Part shown: piece by piece, positions 1 to 7,600 of the stretch
How positions within the stretch are numbered: position 1 is the first letter of the stretch
How the letters are laid out: the number at the start of each line of letters is the position of its first letter
NCBI GenBank assembly: GCA_905236585.1
Contig: CAJOQZ010000237.1
Span: forward strand, 1 to 10,981
From: an uncultured Lachnospiraceae bacterium
GTDB taxonomy: Bacteria; Bacillota; Clostridia; Lachnospirales; Lachnospiraceae
Direction: 5' to 3'
Length of the DNA: 10,981 bases
Translations under genes and position numbers: made by a program
The notes under the pieces: generated by a model
What the model was told of the DNA's origin: nothing
Database searches by the model: none
What the model saw: only the letters and a program-made list of their open reading frames with translations

Positions 1-690
1 AAGAGCCTTGATTGAGAACTCTGTACGATACTGAGCATCAACGTTCTCCGGGTCACCCTTGATCATGATGTAATCAACTTTGCCGTTGCCGTTCTTGTCA
101 AGCTTGTCAAGACCAAGATCAGCAATGATCTCGCCCTGCATCGTACCGGACTGACGAGCGTCGCAGCCTACGTATGTAACGTTCCAGCTGTTCTCTTCCC
201 AACGTGCTTCCTCATCCTCATCCGGCTCACGGTTGATGTATACGAGCGGAATCTCAGCACCTACAACCATGTCTGTAATCGTTGCCGCGGAAGAAGAGTT
301 AACCGGGTTAACGATAAGAACATCAACACCGTCGGTAATGAAGTTCTGAATCTGGTTCGTCTGCGTCGCCTGATCGTTCGCGCCGTCTACGATTGAGATG
401 TTGTCCTTGGAGAATCCCTTGGCAATAAGATAACTCTCTAACTCGTTGCGGAATAACGTCATGAAGTTATCCGAGAACTGATAGATGCAGACGCCGACTT
501 TCTTGTCTGCAAGAGCGCTGTCTGCTTCTGCAGCGGAATCATCGCTCGAAGCATCCGAACTGCTGTCAGCAGCCGCCGTGTCCGTAGCCGCCGTATCGGT
601 CGATGCACTATCCGTGCTGGACCCGCAGCCTGCAAAAAGCGTTGCAACCAATGCAAGCGACAGGAACGAACAAAGTAATTTCTTTTTCAT
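1..690 (-). CDS. mglB: Galactose/glucose-binding lipoprotein, MglB type (C-terminus beyond window)
   Basis: Periplasmic-binding-protein-like lipoprotein that would capture galactose or glucose outside the membrane for an Mgl-type ABC importer. The first 230 residues are visible; the gene runs off the left edge. Residues 1-22 form a lipoprotein signal with lipobox FAGC (Cys22), then a Ser/Thr/Ala/Asp-rich linker to about residue 60. The mature domain starts at KKVGVCIYQFSDNF. Compared with E. coli MglB (from memory), Asp74, Phe76, Asn153, Asp218 and Arg222 match ligand-contacting positions D14, F16, N91, D154 and R158, while the H152 position is Asn216. Residues 198-206 (DKNGNGKVD) match the EF-hand-like calcium loop typical of MglB. 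The ATG at 688-690 has AGGAGG 8 nt upstream. The gene has its own promoter and probably opens an mglBAC-like operon to the left. The family call is firm; the exact sugar is inferred. Confidence 0.9.
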   Translation of the reverse strand, partial: MKKKLLCSFLSLALVATLFAGCGSSTDSASTDTAATDTAAADSSSDASSDDSAAEADSALADKKVGVCIYQFSDNFMTLFRNELESYLIAKGFSKDNISIVDGANDQATQTNQIQNFITDGVDVLIVNPVNSSSAATITDMVVGAEIPLVYINREPDEDEEARWEENSWNVTYVGCDARQSGTMQGEIIADLGLDKLDKNGNGKVDYIMIKGDPENVDAQYRTEFSIKAL

Positions 691-725
691 TTTCAACTCC
701 TCCTATTTTATGAAAAATGTGACTA

Positions 726-752
726 CGGCAAGAAATAAAAATATCCTTGCCG
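726..752 (-). promoter_or_regulatory. Hairpin in mglB 5' leader
   Basis: Perfect 7-bp inverted repeat: on the minus strand CGGCAAG (752-746), a 13-nt A/T-rich loop, then CTTGCCG (732-726). It would start about 5 nt from the predicted transcript 5' end and lies upstream of the ribosome-binding site without covering it. It could be a 5' stabilising stem-loop or, read as DNA, a repressor operator just downstream of the start site. The sequence alone does not decide. Confidence 0.5.
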
Positions 753-763
753 AAACATAGATA

Positions 764-792
764 ATATTAACAAACTTCCTATCGTTTTTCAA
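764..792 (-). promoter_or_regulatory. Sigma-A-type promoter of mglB
   Basis: On the minus strand, -35 TTGAAA (792-787), a 17-nt spacer and -10 TAATAT (769-764). The -35 matches the consensus at 5 of 6 positions and the spacing is ideal. The predicted start near 757 gives a leader of about 67 nt. It lies just after the terminator of the preceding operon, which supports independent transcription of mglB. Confidence 0.7.
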
Positions 793-814
793 TATGTTTT
801 TTGTAAAAAAATCC

Positions 815-849
815 AATTAAATAAGGCGGGGATTTTTTTGCCCCGCCTT
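815..849 (-). terminator. Rho-independent terminator after chvE-like gene
   Basis: Perfect 9-bp GC-rich stem AAGGCGGGG / CCCCGCCTT (849-841 and 831-823 on the minus strand) with a 9-nt A-rich loop, followed by the T/A-rich tail ATTTAATT. It lies about 40 nt past the chvE-like stop codon and closes the ROK-ABC transporter operon. The plus-strand side of the stem is followed by CGTAAAAAA, so it is oriented for the minus strand. Confidence 0.85.
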
Positions 850-889
850 CGTAAAAAATAGGAAGAATTTGAATAGATTGCCTCGTTAA

Positions 890-2053
890 CTATTGAAGAA
901 GCGCCATACGCTCTTCATCATCTGCAAATACTTCTTTTGCATTGTCCTTCGTAACTACAACCGGATCAAGTTCGTAAATGTTTACTTCCTTTTTGCCGTT
1001 GTCAGCCGTTACGTCCGTTGTCGGCATACCATTGCCAGCCTGTAAGGAGTTGATGATTTCAATCGTCTTAGCAACCAAATCCTGCGTCGGCTTAGCAACC
1101 GTGCAGTACTGCTTGCCTTCCCATACCCATGATACGGACTCGTTCTCAGCGTCAAGACCGGTTACAACCGGGATCGGCTGACCTGCATCCTCGCAAGATG
1201 TGATGATTGCACGAGCGATACCATCATTCGGAGAAAGAACGCCGTCGATCTCTTTGTCGGAGTAGTTGCCTGCAAGCAGGGAATCCATTCTCGACTGTGC
1301 CTTCTTGTTGTCCCAATCTTCTGTAGCGCACTGCGTAAAGTCTGTCTGACCGGATACAACAACAAGGTTGCCTGCGTCGATTTCCGGCTGAAGAACGGAC
1401 ATCGCGCCGGTAAAGAAGTTCGGTGCATTCGGGTCAGCCGGGCCGCCGCCGAATAACTCGATGTTGTAAGGGCCGTCGCCTTTGTTTGCCTTTAAGCCGT
1501 CAAGAAGAGCCTGCCCCTGTAACTCACCGGTACGAACGCTGCCGAACTGAACAACGCCGTCTACCGCTTCCGTGTTCTCAATCAGGCGGTCATAACCGAT
1601 AACATATACGCCGGCATCTTTTGCCTCTTCAAGAACCGCGCCTAACTGTGTGCCGTCAATCGGTCCTACAACGATAACCTTTGCACCGTTCTGGATCATG
1701 GACTCGATCTGCTGCTGCTGCTGCGGAACCTTGTTGTCTGCTGCCTGAACGAGCGGCGTATAGCCAGCCGCCGTAAGTTCCTCCGTGAACATCGTCTCAG
1801 CCTCTTTCCAGTTCTGCGTGCCTAACCACGGTAAGGAAATACCGATCGTAGCGCCTTCTTCAAAGCCTTCGCCGGAACCGGCATCCGCTGCTGCGGAAGA
1901 ATCATCCGAACCGCTGTCGGAATCCGCTTCTGCTGCTGTGTCCGTAGAACTGCCTGCAGAAGAAGAATCCGTCGTTCCCTCTCTGCCGCATCCCGCAAAT
2001 ACCGTTGCGGTGAGCGCTGCCGCAAGCAGCATAGACAAAAGTCTTCTCTTCAT
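890..2053 (-). CDS. chvE: Multiple-monosaccharide-binding lipoprotein, ChvE/XylF type
   Basis: Extracellular sugar-binding lipoprotein (387 aa) of the ChvE/XylF branch of the ribose/xylose ABC family, delivering aldoses such as xylose, glucose, arabinose or galactose to the permease encoded upstream. Signal peptide with lipobox FAGC (Cys22), then a Ser/Asp/Ala-rich linker to about residue 62. The binding domain starts at EEGATIGISLPWLG. Family landmarks are VIGYDRLI (about 151-158), GGGPADPNAPNFFTGAMSVL (about 202-221), SPNDGIA (about 274-280) and TGLDAE (about 298-303). The start was moved 9 nt downstream of the longest reading frame: AGGAGG at 2063-2068 touches the ATG at 2062 but sits 9 nt before the ATG at 2053, which also begins a clean MKRRLL signal. 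It is the last gene of the ROK-mmsA-mmsB-chvE operon, followed by a terminator. Substrate is inferred from family only. Confidence 0.9.
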   Translation of the reverse strand: MKRRLLSMLLAAALTATVFAGCGREGTTDSSSAGSSTDTAAEADSDSGSDDSSAAADAGSGEGFEEGATIGISLPWLGTQNWKEAETMFTEELTAAGYTPLVQAADNKVPQQQQQIESMIQNGAKVIVVGPIDGTQLGAVLEEAKDAGVYVIGYDRLIENTEAVDGVVQFGSVRTGELQGQALLDGLKANKGDGPYNIELFGGGPADPNAPNFFTGAMSVLQPEIDAGNLVVVSGQTDFTQCATEDWDNKKAQSRMDSLLAGNYSDKEIDGVLSPNDGIARAIITSCEDAGQPIPVVTGLDAENESVSWVWEGKQYCTVAKPTQDLVAKTIEIINSLQAGNGMPTTDVTADNGKKEVNIYELDPVVVTKDNAKEVFADDEERMALLQ

Positions 2054-2062
2054 AATACACAT

Positions 2063-2068
2063 CCTCCT
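2063..2068 (-). promoter_or_regulatory. Ribosome-binding site that sets the chvE start
   Basis: Minus-strand AGGAGG with no spacing to the in-frame ATG at 2062-2060 but 9 nt to the ATG at 2053-2051. The second is therefore the functional start, and the first three codons of the longest frame are leader. Confidence 0.75.
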
Positions 2069-2078
2069 AAAAATGTAT

Positions 2079-2121
2079 TTGGTTAATATGTTAAGGCTCG
2101 GCAGTTCTTCCCAACCTGCCG
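2079..2121 (-). promoter_or_regulatory. mmsB-chvE intergenic hairpin and possible weak promoter
   Basis: The 120-bp gap holds a GC hairpin, CGGCAG (2121-2116), 11-nt loop, CTGCCG (2104-2099), not followed by a T-run, so it is not a standard terminator. Similar intercistronic stems in other sugar operons protect the binding-protein mRNA. A weak promoter can be drawn (TTGGGA, 18 nt, CATATT, each 4 of 6). Just downstream, plus-strand TTGGTTAATAT (2079-2089) is identical to 6275-6285 in the ROK operator. Together this may give chvE higher or separately controlled expression. Weak evidence. Confidence 0.35.
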
Positions 2122-2173
2122 GCGTGCCTTCGTGAAATTTGGTCGGACGAAAACGCCCTTAAAAAACTATTTG

Positions 2174-3403
2174 TTACTTGCTCTCTTTCCCTTTTGCTTC
2201 TTCTTTGCTGCCGAACAGTCTGCCGATAATGGACGGACGACCGGCGCTCTTGTTGTATACGTCGAATGTAACCGCCAACAGCAGAACCAAGCCTTTGATG
2301 ACCTGCGTCTTATCCGCACCGACGCCCATCAGCATCAGGCCGTTGTTAAGGACTGCCATAACCATGCCGCCGACCATAGTCGCAAGTACGGTTCCGACAC
2401 CGCCGGATACTGCCGCGCCGCCGATAAATACGGATGCGATCGCGTCCATCTCCCATGATGTACCGTCAGCAGGACCTGCCGCCGTTGCACGTCCGACGAA
2501 AAGGATGCTTGCAATCGCCGCTAACATCGACATATTCATCATGGTTAAGAAATATGTCCGGCTGACATTGACGCCGGATAACGCAGCCGCGTTCTTGTTG
2601 CCGCCGACCGCATATACATGACGCCCGAAAGTCGTGCGCTCCGTAATGATGTAGTAAACGATGACAAGGATCAAAAGGATCAGACCCGGTACCGGGAACG
2701 AAGTACCTTCACGTCCCGAACCGAACAAGTAGGTAAAGTAGCCGATTACCGCCGTAACGATTGCGATCCGAACTGCGTAAATCCATACCGGATCTTTTGT
2801 TCCCGTGATATCGCCGGAGTGCATATACTTTTTGATTTGGAAATACGCATAAGCGGCAATCCCGATAATTCCGAGCAACAAGGTAGAATTGTTAAGCCCC
2901 GTATTCGGTCCCCATTCCGGAAGATAGCCGGCGCCGAAAAACCGCAGTTCTTCAGGAGCAGGTACGGAAATGGACTGGGAAACCCAGATTACCGCACCGC
3001 GGAAAGCCATCATGGAACCGAGTGTGGTGATAAAGCCGGGAATCCCTAATTTTGCAAGGAAAAAACCGTTCCATGCACCGACAAGAAGACCGATGCCGAG
3101 TGCCACCAGAACCGCTACGAACCAGGGAAGGTTGTAATCCCTCGCCGCAATCGCCATAACCATGCCGCAGAAACCCGCTACCGAACCGACGGACAGGTCG
3201 ATCTGTCCGATAACAATAACCATCAACATTCCGAGCGCCAACACCAATACGTACGCGTTGCCGGACAATAGATTCTGGAAGTTCGACGGCGTCATCATTC
3301 TTCCGCCGGAAATAATATTAAAGATAACCATAAGCGCAACCAGCGCCAACACCATGGTGTATTTGCCGAGATCATCGCCCAACACCTGTTTTATTGCTTT
3401 CAT
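2174..3403 (-). CDS. mmsB: Monosaccharide ABC transporter permease, MmsB/GguB/XylH type
   Basis: Integral membrane subunit (409 aa) that forms the sugar channel with the MmsA ATPase and takes ligand from the ChvE-like lipoprotein. Hydrophobic segments are visible at about 16-34, 51-67, 76-88, 96-115, 176-188, 208-225, 239-253, 286-304 and 335-355. The conserved coupling region RHVYAVGGNKNAAALSGVNV (261-280) and the motif AIASVFIGGAAVSGGVGTV (321-339) are typical of RbsC/XylH permeases. It is longer than ribose permeases (about 320 aa) because of an insertion around 145-235, as is usual in the GguB/XylH branch. The C-terminus is a charged tail (GSKEEAKGKESK). The ATG at 3403 follows AAAGGA with an 11-nt gap. 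It lies 29 bp after mmsA and is surely cotranscribed. Confidence 0.93.
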   Translation of the reverse strand: MKAIKQVLGDDLGKYTMVLALVALMVIFNIISGGRMMTPSNFQNLLSGNAYVLVLALGMLMVIVIGQIDLSVGSVAGFCGMVMAIAARDYNLPWFVAVLVALGIGLLVGAWNGFFLAKLGIPGFITTLGSMMAFRGAVIWVSQSISVPAPEELRFFGAGYLPEWGPNTGLNNSTLLLGIIGIAAYAYFQIKKYMHSGDITGTKDPVWIYAVRIAIVTAVIGYFTYLFGSGREGTSFPVPGLILLILVIVYYIITERTTFGRHVYAVGGNKNAAALSGVNVSRTYFLTMMNMSMLAAIASILFVGRATAAGPADGTSWEMDAIASVFIGGAAVSGGVGTVLATMVGGMVMAVLNNGLMLMGVGADKTQVIKGLVLLLAVTFDVYNKSAGRPSIIGRLFGSKEEAKGKESK

Positions 3404-3432
3404 TTGCTTACTCGTCCTTTCTCAAAAAAATT

Positions 3433-4971
3433 TTACGCCGCCGACGTAATCGTCATCCGCTTCATAAGTGATTCCTGATCCGCTTCGCTTGCCGCCAGTT
3501 CGCCGGTAATCTCACCTTCAAAGATCGTATAGATCCGGTCTACCACGCCGAGCAGTTCGGGAAGTTCCGAAGAAACCATAATGACCGCTTTGCCCTGCGC
3601 CGCCAGTTCGTGAATCAGTTTGTATATTTCATACTTCGCGCCGACATCGATACCACGGGTCGGCTCGTCTAAAATCAGTACATCCGGCTCGGTAAACATC
3701 CATTTGGCAAGGACGACTTTCTGCTGGTTGCCGCCGGATAATGTGTTGACTCCCACATCTACGCTGGAGCATTTGATGCTTAATGCCTGATGATATTCCT
3801 CCGCCGCCGCAAGTTCCTTGTCAGAGTTTAACAGTCCGCCGGTCAGAATCTTTTTCAAATCCGCCGCAACGATTGTCTTGCGGATGGTGTCTAAGAGGTT
3901 GAGTCCGAGGCTCTTACGGTCTTCGGGAACATAGGCGATGCCGTTTGCGATCGCGTCCTCTACCGAATTGATTCTGACCTCTTTGCCTTTTATCTTGATC
4001 GTGCCGCTCTTGTAAATGCCGAAGTTCTTACCGAAAAGCGAACGCATCAGCTCCGTACGTCCAGCCCCCATAAGTCCGGCAAAACCAACGATCTCGCCCG
4101 CACGGACATGGAAAGTCGAATTTTTGCAGAGCATACGCCCTTCTACCGACGGATCTTCCACGCACCAGTTTTCCACTTCGAAGATGACGTCTCCCGGATG
4201 GGATTCGTGTTCGGGATAACGGTTGTCAAGCGAACGGCCTACCATGGAACGAATGATCTTGTCTTCATCCACTTCCCCGGCAACGACCTCATAACTGTCG
4301 ATGGACTGCCCGTCGCGGATGACCGTAACCGCATCCGAAATCTCCCGCACTTCGTTCAACTTATGAGAAATCATAATGCAGGTGATCCCTCTCTCTTTTA
4401 ACCACCGCATAATCTCAAGCAGATTCGCCGAATCATCTTCATTCAGCGCCGATGTCGGCTCGTCCAAGATCAGAAGTTTTACATTTTTCGACAACGCCTT
4501 GGCTATCTCAACCAGCTGCTGCTGACCTACGCCGAGGTTCTTGATCAGCGTGTCCGGGTTGATATGCAGCCCGACTTTCTCTAATATCTCGCTCGTCCGC
4601 TGCCGCTGCGTCGCCCAGTCGATCAAACCATTAACCGTGATCTCATTCCCCATGAAAATGTTTTCGGTGATCGAAAGTTCCGGGATCATCGTCAATTCCT
4701 GATGGATAATAACGATTCCAGCCTTCTCGGATTCCTTGATGCCATGGAACTTCATCTCTTCTCCGTTGAAAAAGATCTGTCCCTCATATGTGCCGAAAGG
4801 ATAGACGCCCGACAGCACCTTCATCAAAGTCGACTTGCCTGCGCCGTTCTCGCCGCAGATTGAGTGAATGGAATCCTTCTCCACTTTCAGCGTAACGTTA
4901 TCCAACGCTTTTACGCCCGGAAATTCCTTTGTAATCCCACGCATTTCCAGGATATAAGGACTTTTTTCCAT
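3433..4971 (-). CDS. mmsA: Monosaccharide ABC transporter ATPase, two-domain, MmsA/GguA/XylG type
   Basis: Cytoplasmic energy-coupling subunit (512 aa) of the sugar importer, with two fused nucleotide-binding domains. Domain 1 has Walker A GENGAGKST (40-48), signature LGVGQQQ (146-152), Walker B plus catalytic Glu LLILDEP (166-172) and switch His203. Domain 2 has the degenerate P-loop GLMGAGRTE (299-307, no Lys), signature LSGGNQQ (411-417), Walker B VLILDEP (431-437) and Ser468 in place of the switch His. This one-active, one-degenerate arrangement is normal for RbsA/XylG/MglA proteins. The ATG at 4971 has AGGAGGT 11 nt upstream. It starts 34 bp after the ROK gene with no promoter or terminator between them, so it is read from the ROK promoter. 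The length fits the family. Confidence 0.95.
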   Translation of the reverse strand: MEKSPYILEMRGITKEFPGVKALDNVTLKVEKDSIHSICGENGAGKSTLMKVLSGVYPFGTYEGQIFFNGEEMKFHGIKESEKAGIVIIHQELTMIPELSITENIFMGNEITVNGLIDWATQRQRTSEILEKVGLHINPDTLIKNLGVGQQQLVEIAKALSKNVKLLILDEPTSALNEDDSANLLEIMRWLKERGITCIMISHKLNEVREISDAVTVIRDGQSIDSYEVVAGEVDEDKIIRSMVGRSLDNRYPEHESHPGDVIFEVENWCVEDPSVEGRMLCKNSTFHVRAGEIVGFAGLMGAGRTELMRSLFGKNFGIYKSGTIKIKGKEVRINSVEDAIANGIAYVPEDRKSLGLNLLDTIRKTIVAADLKKILTGGLLNSDKELAAAEEYHQALSIKCSSVDVGVNTLSGGNQQKVVLAKWMFTEPDVLILDEPTRGIDVGAKYEIYKLIHELAAQGKAVIMVSSELPELLGVVDRIYTIFEGEITGELAASEADQESLMKRMTITSAA

Positions 4972-5005
4972 TACTGATACCCACCTCCTATGATATAATC
5001 AACAA

Positions 5006-6217
5006 TTATATTGTCTGCAAGTATTCGCTCGGGCGCGCAAGCACCCGGTCCGTCGCAATCGCCGCCGCCCCATACAGCACGGGGTCAATTGTCAGTGCGC
5101 TCATTTTAATCACCGTATTGTCGAACAGTTCTGCGATCGTGCGTTCCTTTGCCGTCTTTTTAATTTCCGGCAAAAGCAGATCTCCGCCCATTGCCATCAT
5201 ATCACCAATCACTATAATGTCGGGATTGTACGCGTTAATCAGCGTCACGCATCCATAGCCGATGTATTTTGCCATTTCTTCGACAAGCGCCGACGCCCTT
5301 ATATTTCCGCTTCGTGCCGCTTCGAAAATCCTGCCGCACTCTTCGATCCGGTGCCTCGGATCATTGGTGAAAAGTTCCGGAACTTCCTGCTTTGCTTTTT
5401 TCAAAAGAACCGGTACCGACGCATATAATTCCAAGCATCCGTAATTGCCGCATTCGCATCTCGGACCATGACAGTCGATACTGATATGTCCGATCTCGCT
5501 TGCCGCGCCCTGCTCGCCTAAAAGCAGGTTCCCGTTATCGACGATCCCGGAGCCGACGCCCTCTCCGACAAGAAAATATGCCAACGTATGAAGCGGTCGT
5601 CCGTGATTGCCGAACCAGTATTCCGCCAGCGCACCGGCGTTCGCGTCCTGCTCAATAAAGACAGGCTTGTCGAACTCGTCTTTCAGTTCTTCGAGGAAAT
5701 TGACGTCATGCCATACCGGCATCCGCGTCACCATCGCGATTCTTCCTTCGCTCCGCAGGTACGGTCCTGGCAGAGCCACTCCGATCGCAACAATATTGTC
5801 AAACTCCTCCAGCAGCGTATGGATCTGCGCTTTCATGGAGCCGATAACAACCTTCGCATCCTGTGCCAGATCAAACTCGATCTCGCGCTGTTCATATAAT
5901 TTACCGGAAATATCGAACACGCCTGCTATGATCAGGTGTCTTCCGAACTTCACGCCGATCACCCGGTACCGGTCGGAATTTAACTTCACGCCGATGGCGC
6001 GGCGGTTGCCGTTGCCTTTGATCAGCCCCGATTCCGATATGATCCCCATATCGATTAGATTCCCGACAATCTTCGTAATGGATGCCTGCGTCAAACCGGT
6101 GATTTTTGCAATCTCTGCCCTCGAACAAACTTCTTTTTGTTGTAAAATCTTAACGATTTCGGAACGATGCACCTCCGTCAGATCACTGTTGTTCACAACC
6201 GGATCTCTATCCTGCAT
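5006..6217 (-). CDS. ROK-family sugar-responsive repressor (XylR/NagC-like)
   Basis: Transcription factor (403 aa) that likely represses its own operon until a sugar binds. An N-terminal winged helix-turn-helix (about 18-60, SRAEIAKITGLTQASITKIV) is followed by a ROK sugar-kinase-like domain from about 85. Visible ROK landmarks are EQDANAGALAEYWFG (189-203, with the Asp equivalent to the kinase catalytic residue), the glycine-rich GEGVGSGIV (218-226), and the zinc site EIGH plus CECGNYGC (Glu241, His244, Cys254, Cys256, Cys261). A clear kinase activity is not expected in HTH-bearing members. The ATG at 6217 follows GGGGGA with a 6-nt gap. It is the first gene of the transporter operon, and its promoter overlaps a set of inverted repeats that fits autoregulation. 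The effector sugar cannot be read from sequence; an aldose such as xylose is a guess from the neighbouring transporter type. Confidence 0.92.
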   Translation of the reverse strand: MQDRDPVVNNSDLTEVHRSEIVKILQQKEVCSRAEIAKITGLTQASITKIVGNLIDMGIISESGLIKGNGNRRAIGVKLNSDRYRVIGVKFGRHLIIAGVFDISGKLYEQREIEFDLAQDAKVVIGSMKAQIHTLLEEFDNIVAIGVALPGPYLRSEGRIAMVTRMPVWHDVNFLEELKDEFDKPVFIEQDANAGALAEYWFGNHGRPLHTLAYFLVGEGVGSGIVDNGNLLLGEQGAASEIGHISIDCHGPRCECGNYGCLELYASVPVLLKKAKQEVPELFTNDPRHRIEECGRIFEAARSGNIRASALVEEMAKYIGYGCVTLINAYNPDIIVIGDMMAMGGDLLLPEIKKTAKERTIAELFDNTVIKMSALTIDPVLYGAAAIATDRVLARPSEYLQTI

Positions 6218-6260
6218 ATATCATCCCCCACATTCACGTAGGAAACATCTCGTTTCTTTG

Positions 6261-6283
6261 GTTAATCCATTAACTTGGTTAAT
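6261..6283. promoter_or_regulatory. Putative ROK operator (interlocked inverted repeats)
   Basis: Three 6-bp half-sites alternate in orientation: GTTAAT (6261-6266), ATTAAC (6269-6274) and GTTAAT (6278-6283). They form two overlapping perfect inverted repeats with 2-bp and 3-bp spacers. The nonamer TTGGTTAAT is also directly repeated at 6258-6266 and 6275-6283. The array abuts the -10 element and covers the predicted start site, where a repressor would block transcription. The neighbouring ROK protein is the natural candidate to bind it. Confidence 0.65.
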
Positions 6284-6312
6284 ATATTACTCCTCCATAG
6301 TCATTTTGTCTA
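6284..6312 (-). promoter_or_regulatory. Promoter of the ROK-mmsA-mmsB-chvE operon
   Basis: On the minus strand, -35 TAGACA (6312-6307, 5 of 6 to consensus), 17-nt spacer, -10 TAATAT (6289-6284). The predicted start near 6277 leaves a leader of about 60 nt. It follows directly after the galK terminator and is overlapped by the putative operator. Confidence 0.7.
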
Positions 6313-6313
6313 T

Positions 6314-6363
6314 AAAAAATCCTGCCTCTGATGACGATTTGTAAGTAATCACCAAAGGCAGGA
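6314..6363 (-). terminator. Rho-independent terminator after galK
   Basis: A 15-bp stem with G-T wobbles (6363-6349 pairing with 6334-6320, core TCCTGCC / GGCAGGA), 14-nt loop, followed on the minus strand by six T (6319-6314). It lies 48 bp past the galK stop codon and separates galK from the ROK operon. Confidence 0.92.
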
Positions 6364-6410
6364 TATATATTTCGTATAATATTTCTAAATGTTCAATTTC
6401 CGAACCATTT

Positions 6411-7586
6411 TCAGATTTTATGCGCTCCCTCTCCCGGGTCAACCACATAAAACTCCAACTCGGTATCATATTTTGATGCGTACTTCGCTTTTACCGTATC
6501 CCGGTAGGCGTCAATCGCGTCATTCTTAATGATGCTGACCGTGCAGCCGCCGAATCCGCCGCCCGTGATGCGGCTTCCGATTACGCCGTCGATCTCCCAC
6601 GCCCATGCGGTCAGGTCGTCGATCTCCGGACAGGACACCGCATAGTCGTCCCGCAGGGAAACATGCGATTCATTCATCAGTCTGCCGAAGGTTGCGATAT
6701 CGTTCGCCTTCAACGCTTCGACCGCCGCGATCGTGCGTGCGTTCTCATAGACCGCGTGCTTCGCCCGCTTTGCGATCGTCTCGTCTGAGATCAATGTTTT
6801 TGCCTCGTCAAACTGCTCGGGAGTAAGTTCTCCAAGCGTCTTGATATCGTATTTTCCGTTCAGGATCGATACGGCTTTTTCACACTCGCTGCGGCGCGTA
6901 TTGTATTCCGAGGACGCAAGTTCATGCTTCACCATGCTGTTCGTAATGACAATCTTCGCATCATCCAGCACAAGCGGAAGATAATCGAACTGCATCGTAT
7001 CTGTCTCTAAAAACATTGCCGCGTTTTCTTTCCCCATCGCCGAGGCGAACTGATCCATAATGCCGCACTTCATCCCGACAAAATCCGACTCCGCCGTCTG
7101 CCCCAAAAACGCAAGGTCGATCTGCTCCACTTTGTCAAAATGATACAAATCTCGGATATAAAGCGCTGTCAAAACCTCTAAGGACGCCGAAGACGAAAGC
7201 CCCGAACCGGCAGGGATATTCCCGTAGTAGAGCACATCGAAGCCTTTATCGATGGCATACCCCTTTTCGCGCATCGCCCATAGCACGCCCCGCGGATAAT
7301 CCGTCCAAGTACTGCTCTTGTCGGATGCCGACTCGACCGTCATGGTCTGGATCGCAGCGTCATCCATGTTCAGCGACGCCATGCGGATCGTATCGTCCCC
7401 ACGCAGCCGAACCGCCGCGTAGGTGCCGAGCGTCAGCGCACAGGGAAACACATGACCTCCGTTATAGTCCGTATGCTCGCCGATCAGATTCACGCGTCCC
7501 GGTGCGAAGAACAGACTCACTTCCCCGTCGCCGTACAATTCCTTAAACTTATCCTGCAGCATTGTAAGAATTTCTTTTTCCCCCAT
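6411..7586 (-). CDS. galK: Galactokinase
   Basis: GHMP-family kinase (391 aa) that phosphorylates alpha-D-galactose to galactose-1-phosphate with ATP in the cytoplasm, the first step of the Leloir pathway. Motifs in order: galactokinase signature FFAPGRVNLIGEHTDYNGG (26-44, with Arg31 and the sugar-binding GEHTDYN), ATP-binding loop IPAGSGLSSSAS (124-135), GIMDQF with the catalytic Asp178, and GGGFGGCTVS (342-351). Length is normal. The ATG at 7586 is preceded by AAGGAGG with 7-nt spacing. It is monocistronic by context: a hairpin ends the gene upstream and a strong terminator follows. galT and galE are not in this window. Its substrate could be supplied by the MglB transporter at the left edge. 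Confidence 0.97.
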   Translation of the reverse strand: MGEKEILTMLQDKFKELYGDGEVSLFFAPGRVNLIGEHTDYNGGHVFPCALTLGTYAAVRLRGDDTIRMASLNMDDAAIQTMTVESASDKSSTWTDYPRGVLWAMREKGYAIDKGFDVLYYGNIPAGSGLSSSASLEVLTALYIRDLYHFDKVEQIDLAFLGQTAESDFVGMKCGIMDQFASAMGKENAAMFLETDTMQFDYLPLVLDDAKIVITNSMVKHELASSEYNTRRSECEKAVSILNGKYDIKTLGELTPEQFDEAKTLISDETIAKRAKHAVYENARTIAAVEALKANDIATFGRLMNESHVSLRDDYAVSCPEIDDLTAWAWEIDGVIGSRITGGGFGGCTVSIIKNDAIDAYRDTVKAKYASKYDTELEFYVVDPGEGAHKI

Positions 7587-7600
7587 TGGTAAACCTCCTT

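Noticed and set aside
764..771. GTTAATAT upstream of mglB as a third ROK operator
   Set aside because: It is simply the -10 hexamer TAATAT with two flanking bases. There is no inverted GTTAAT/ATTAAC pair around it.
1785..2135. Long open frames on the plus strand opposite the sugar genes (also 2178-2621, 5607-6344, 7872-8660, 9950-10465)
   Set aside because: They lie wholly opposite strong coding sequences, have no supporting ribosome-binding sites or recognisable domains, and have the composition expected of antisense shadows.
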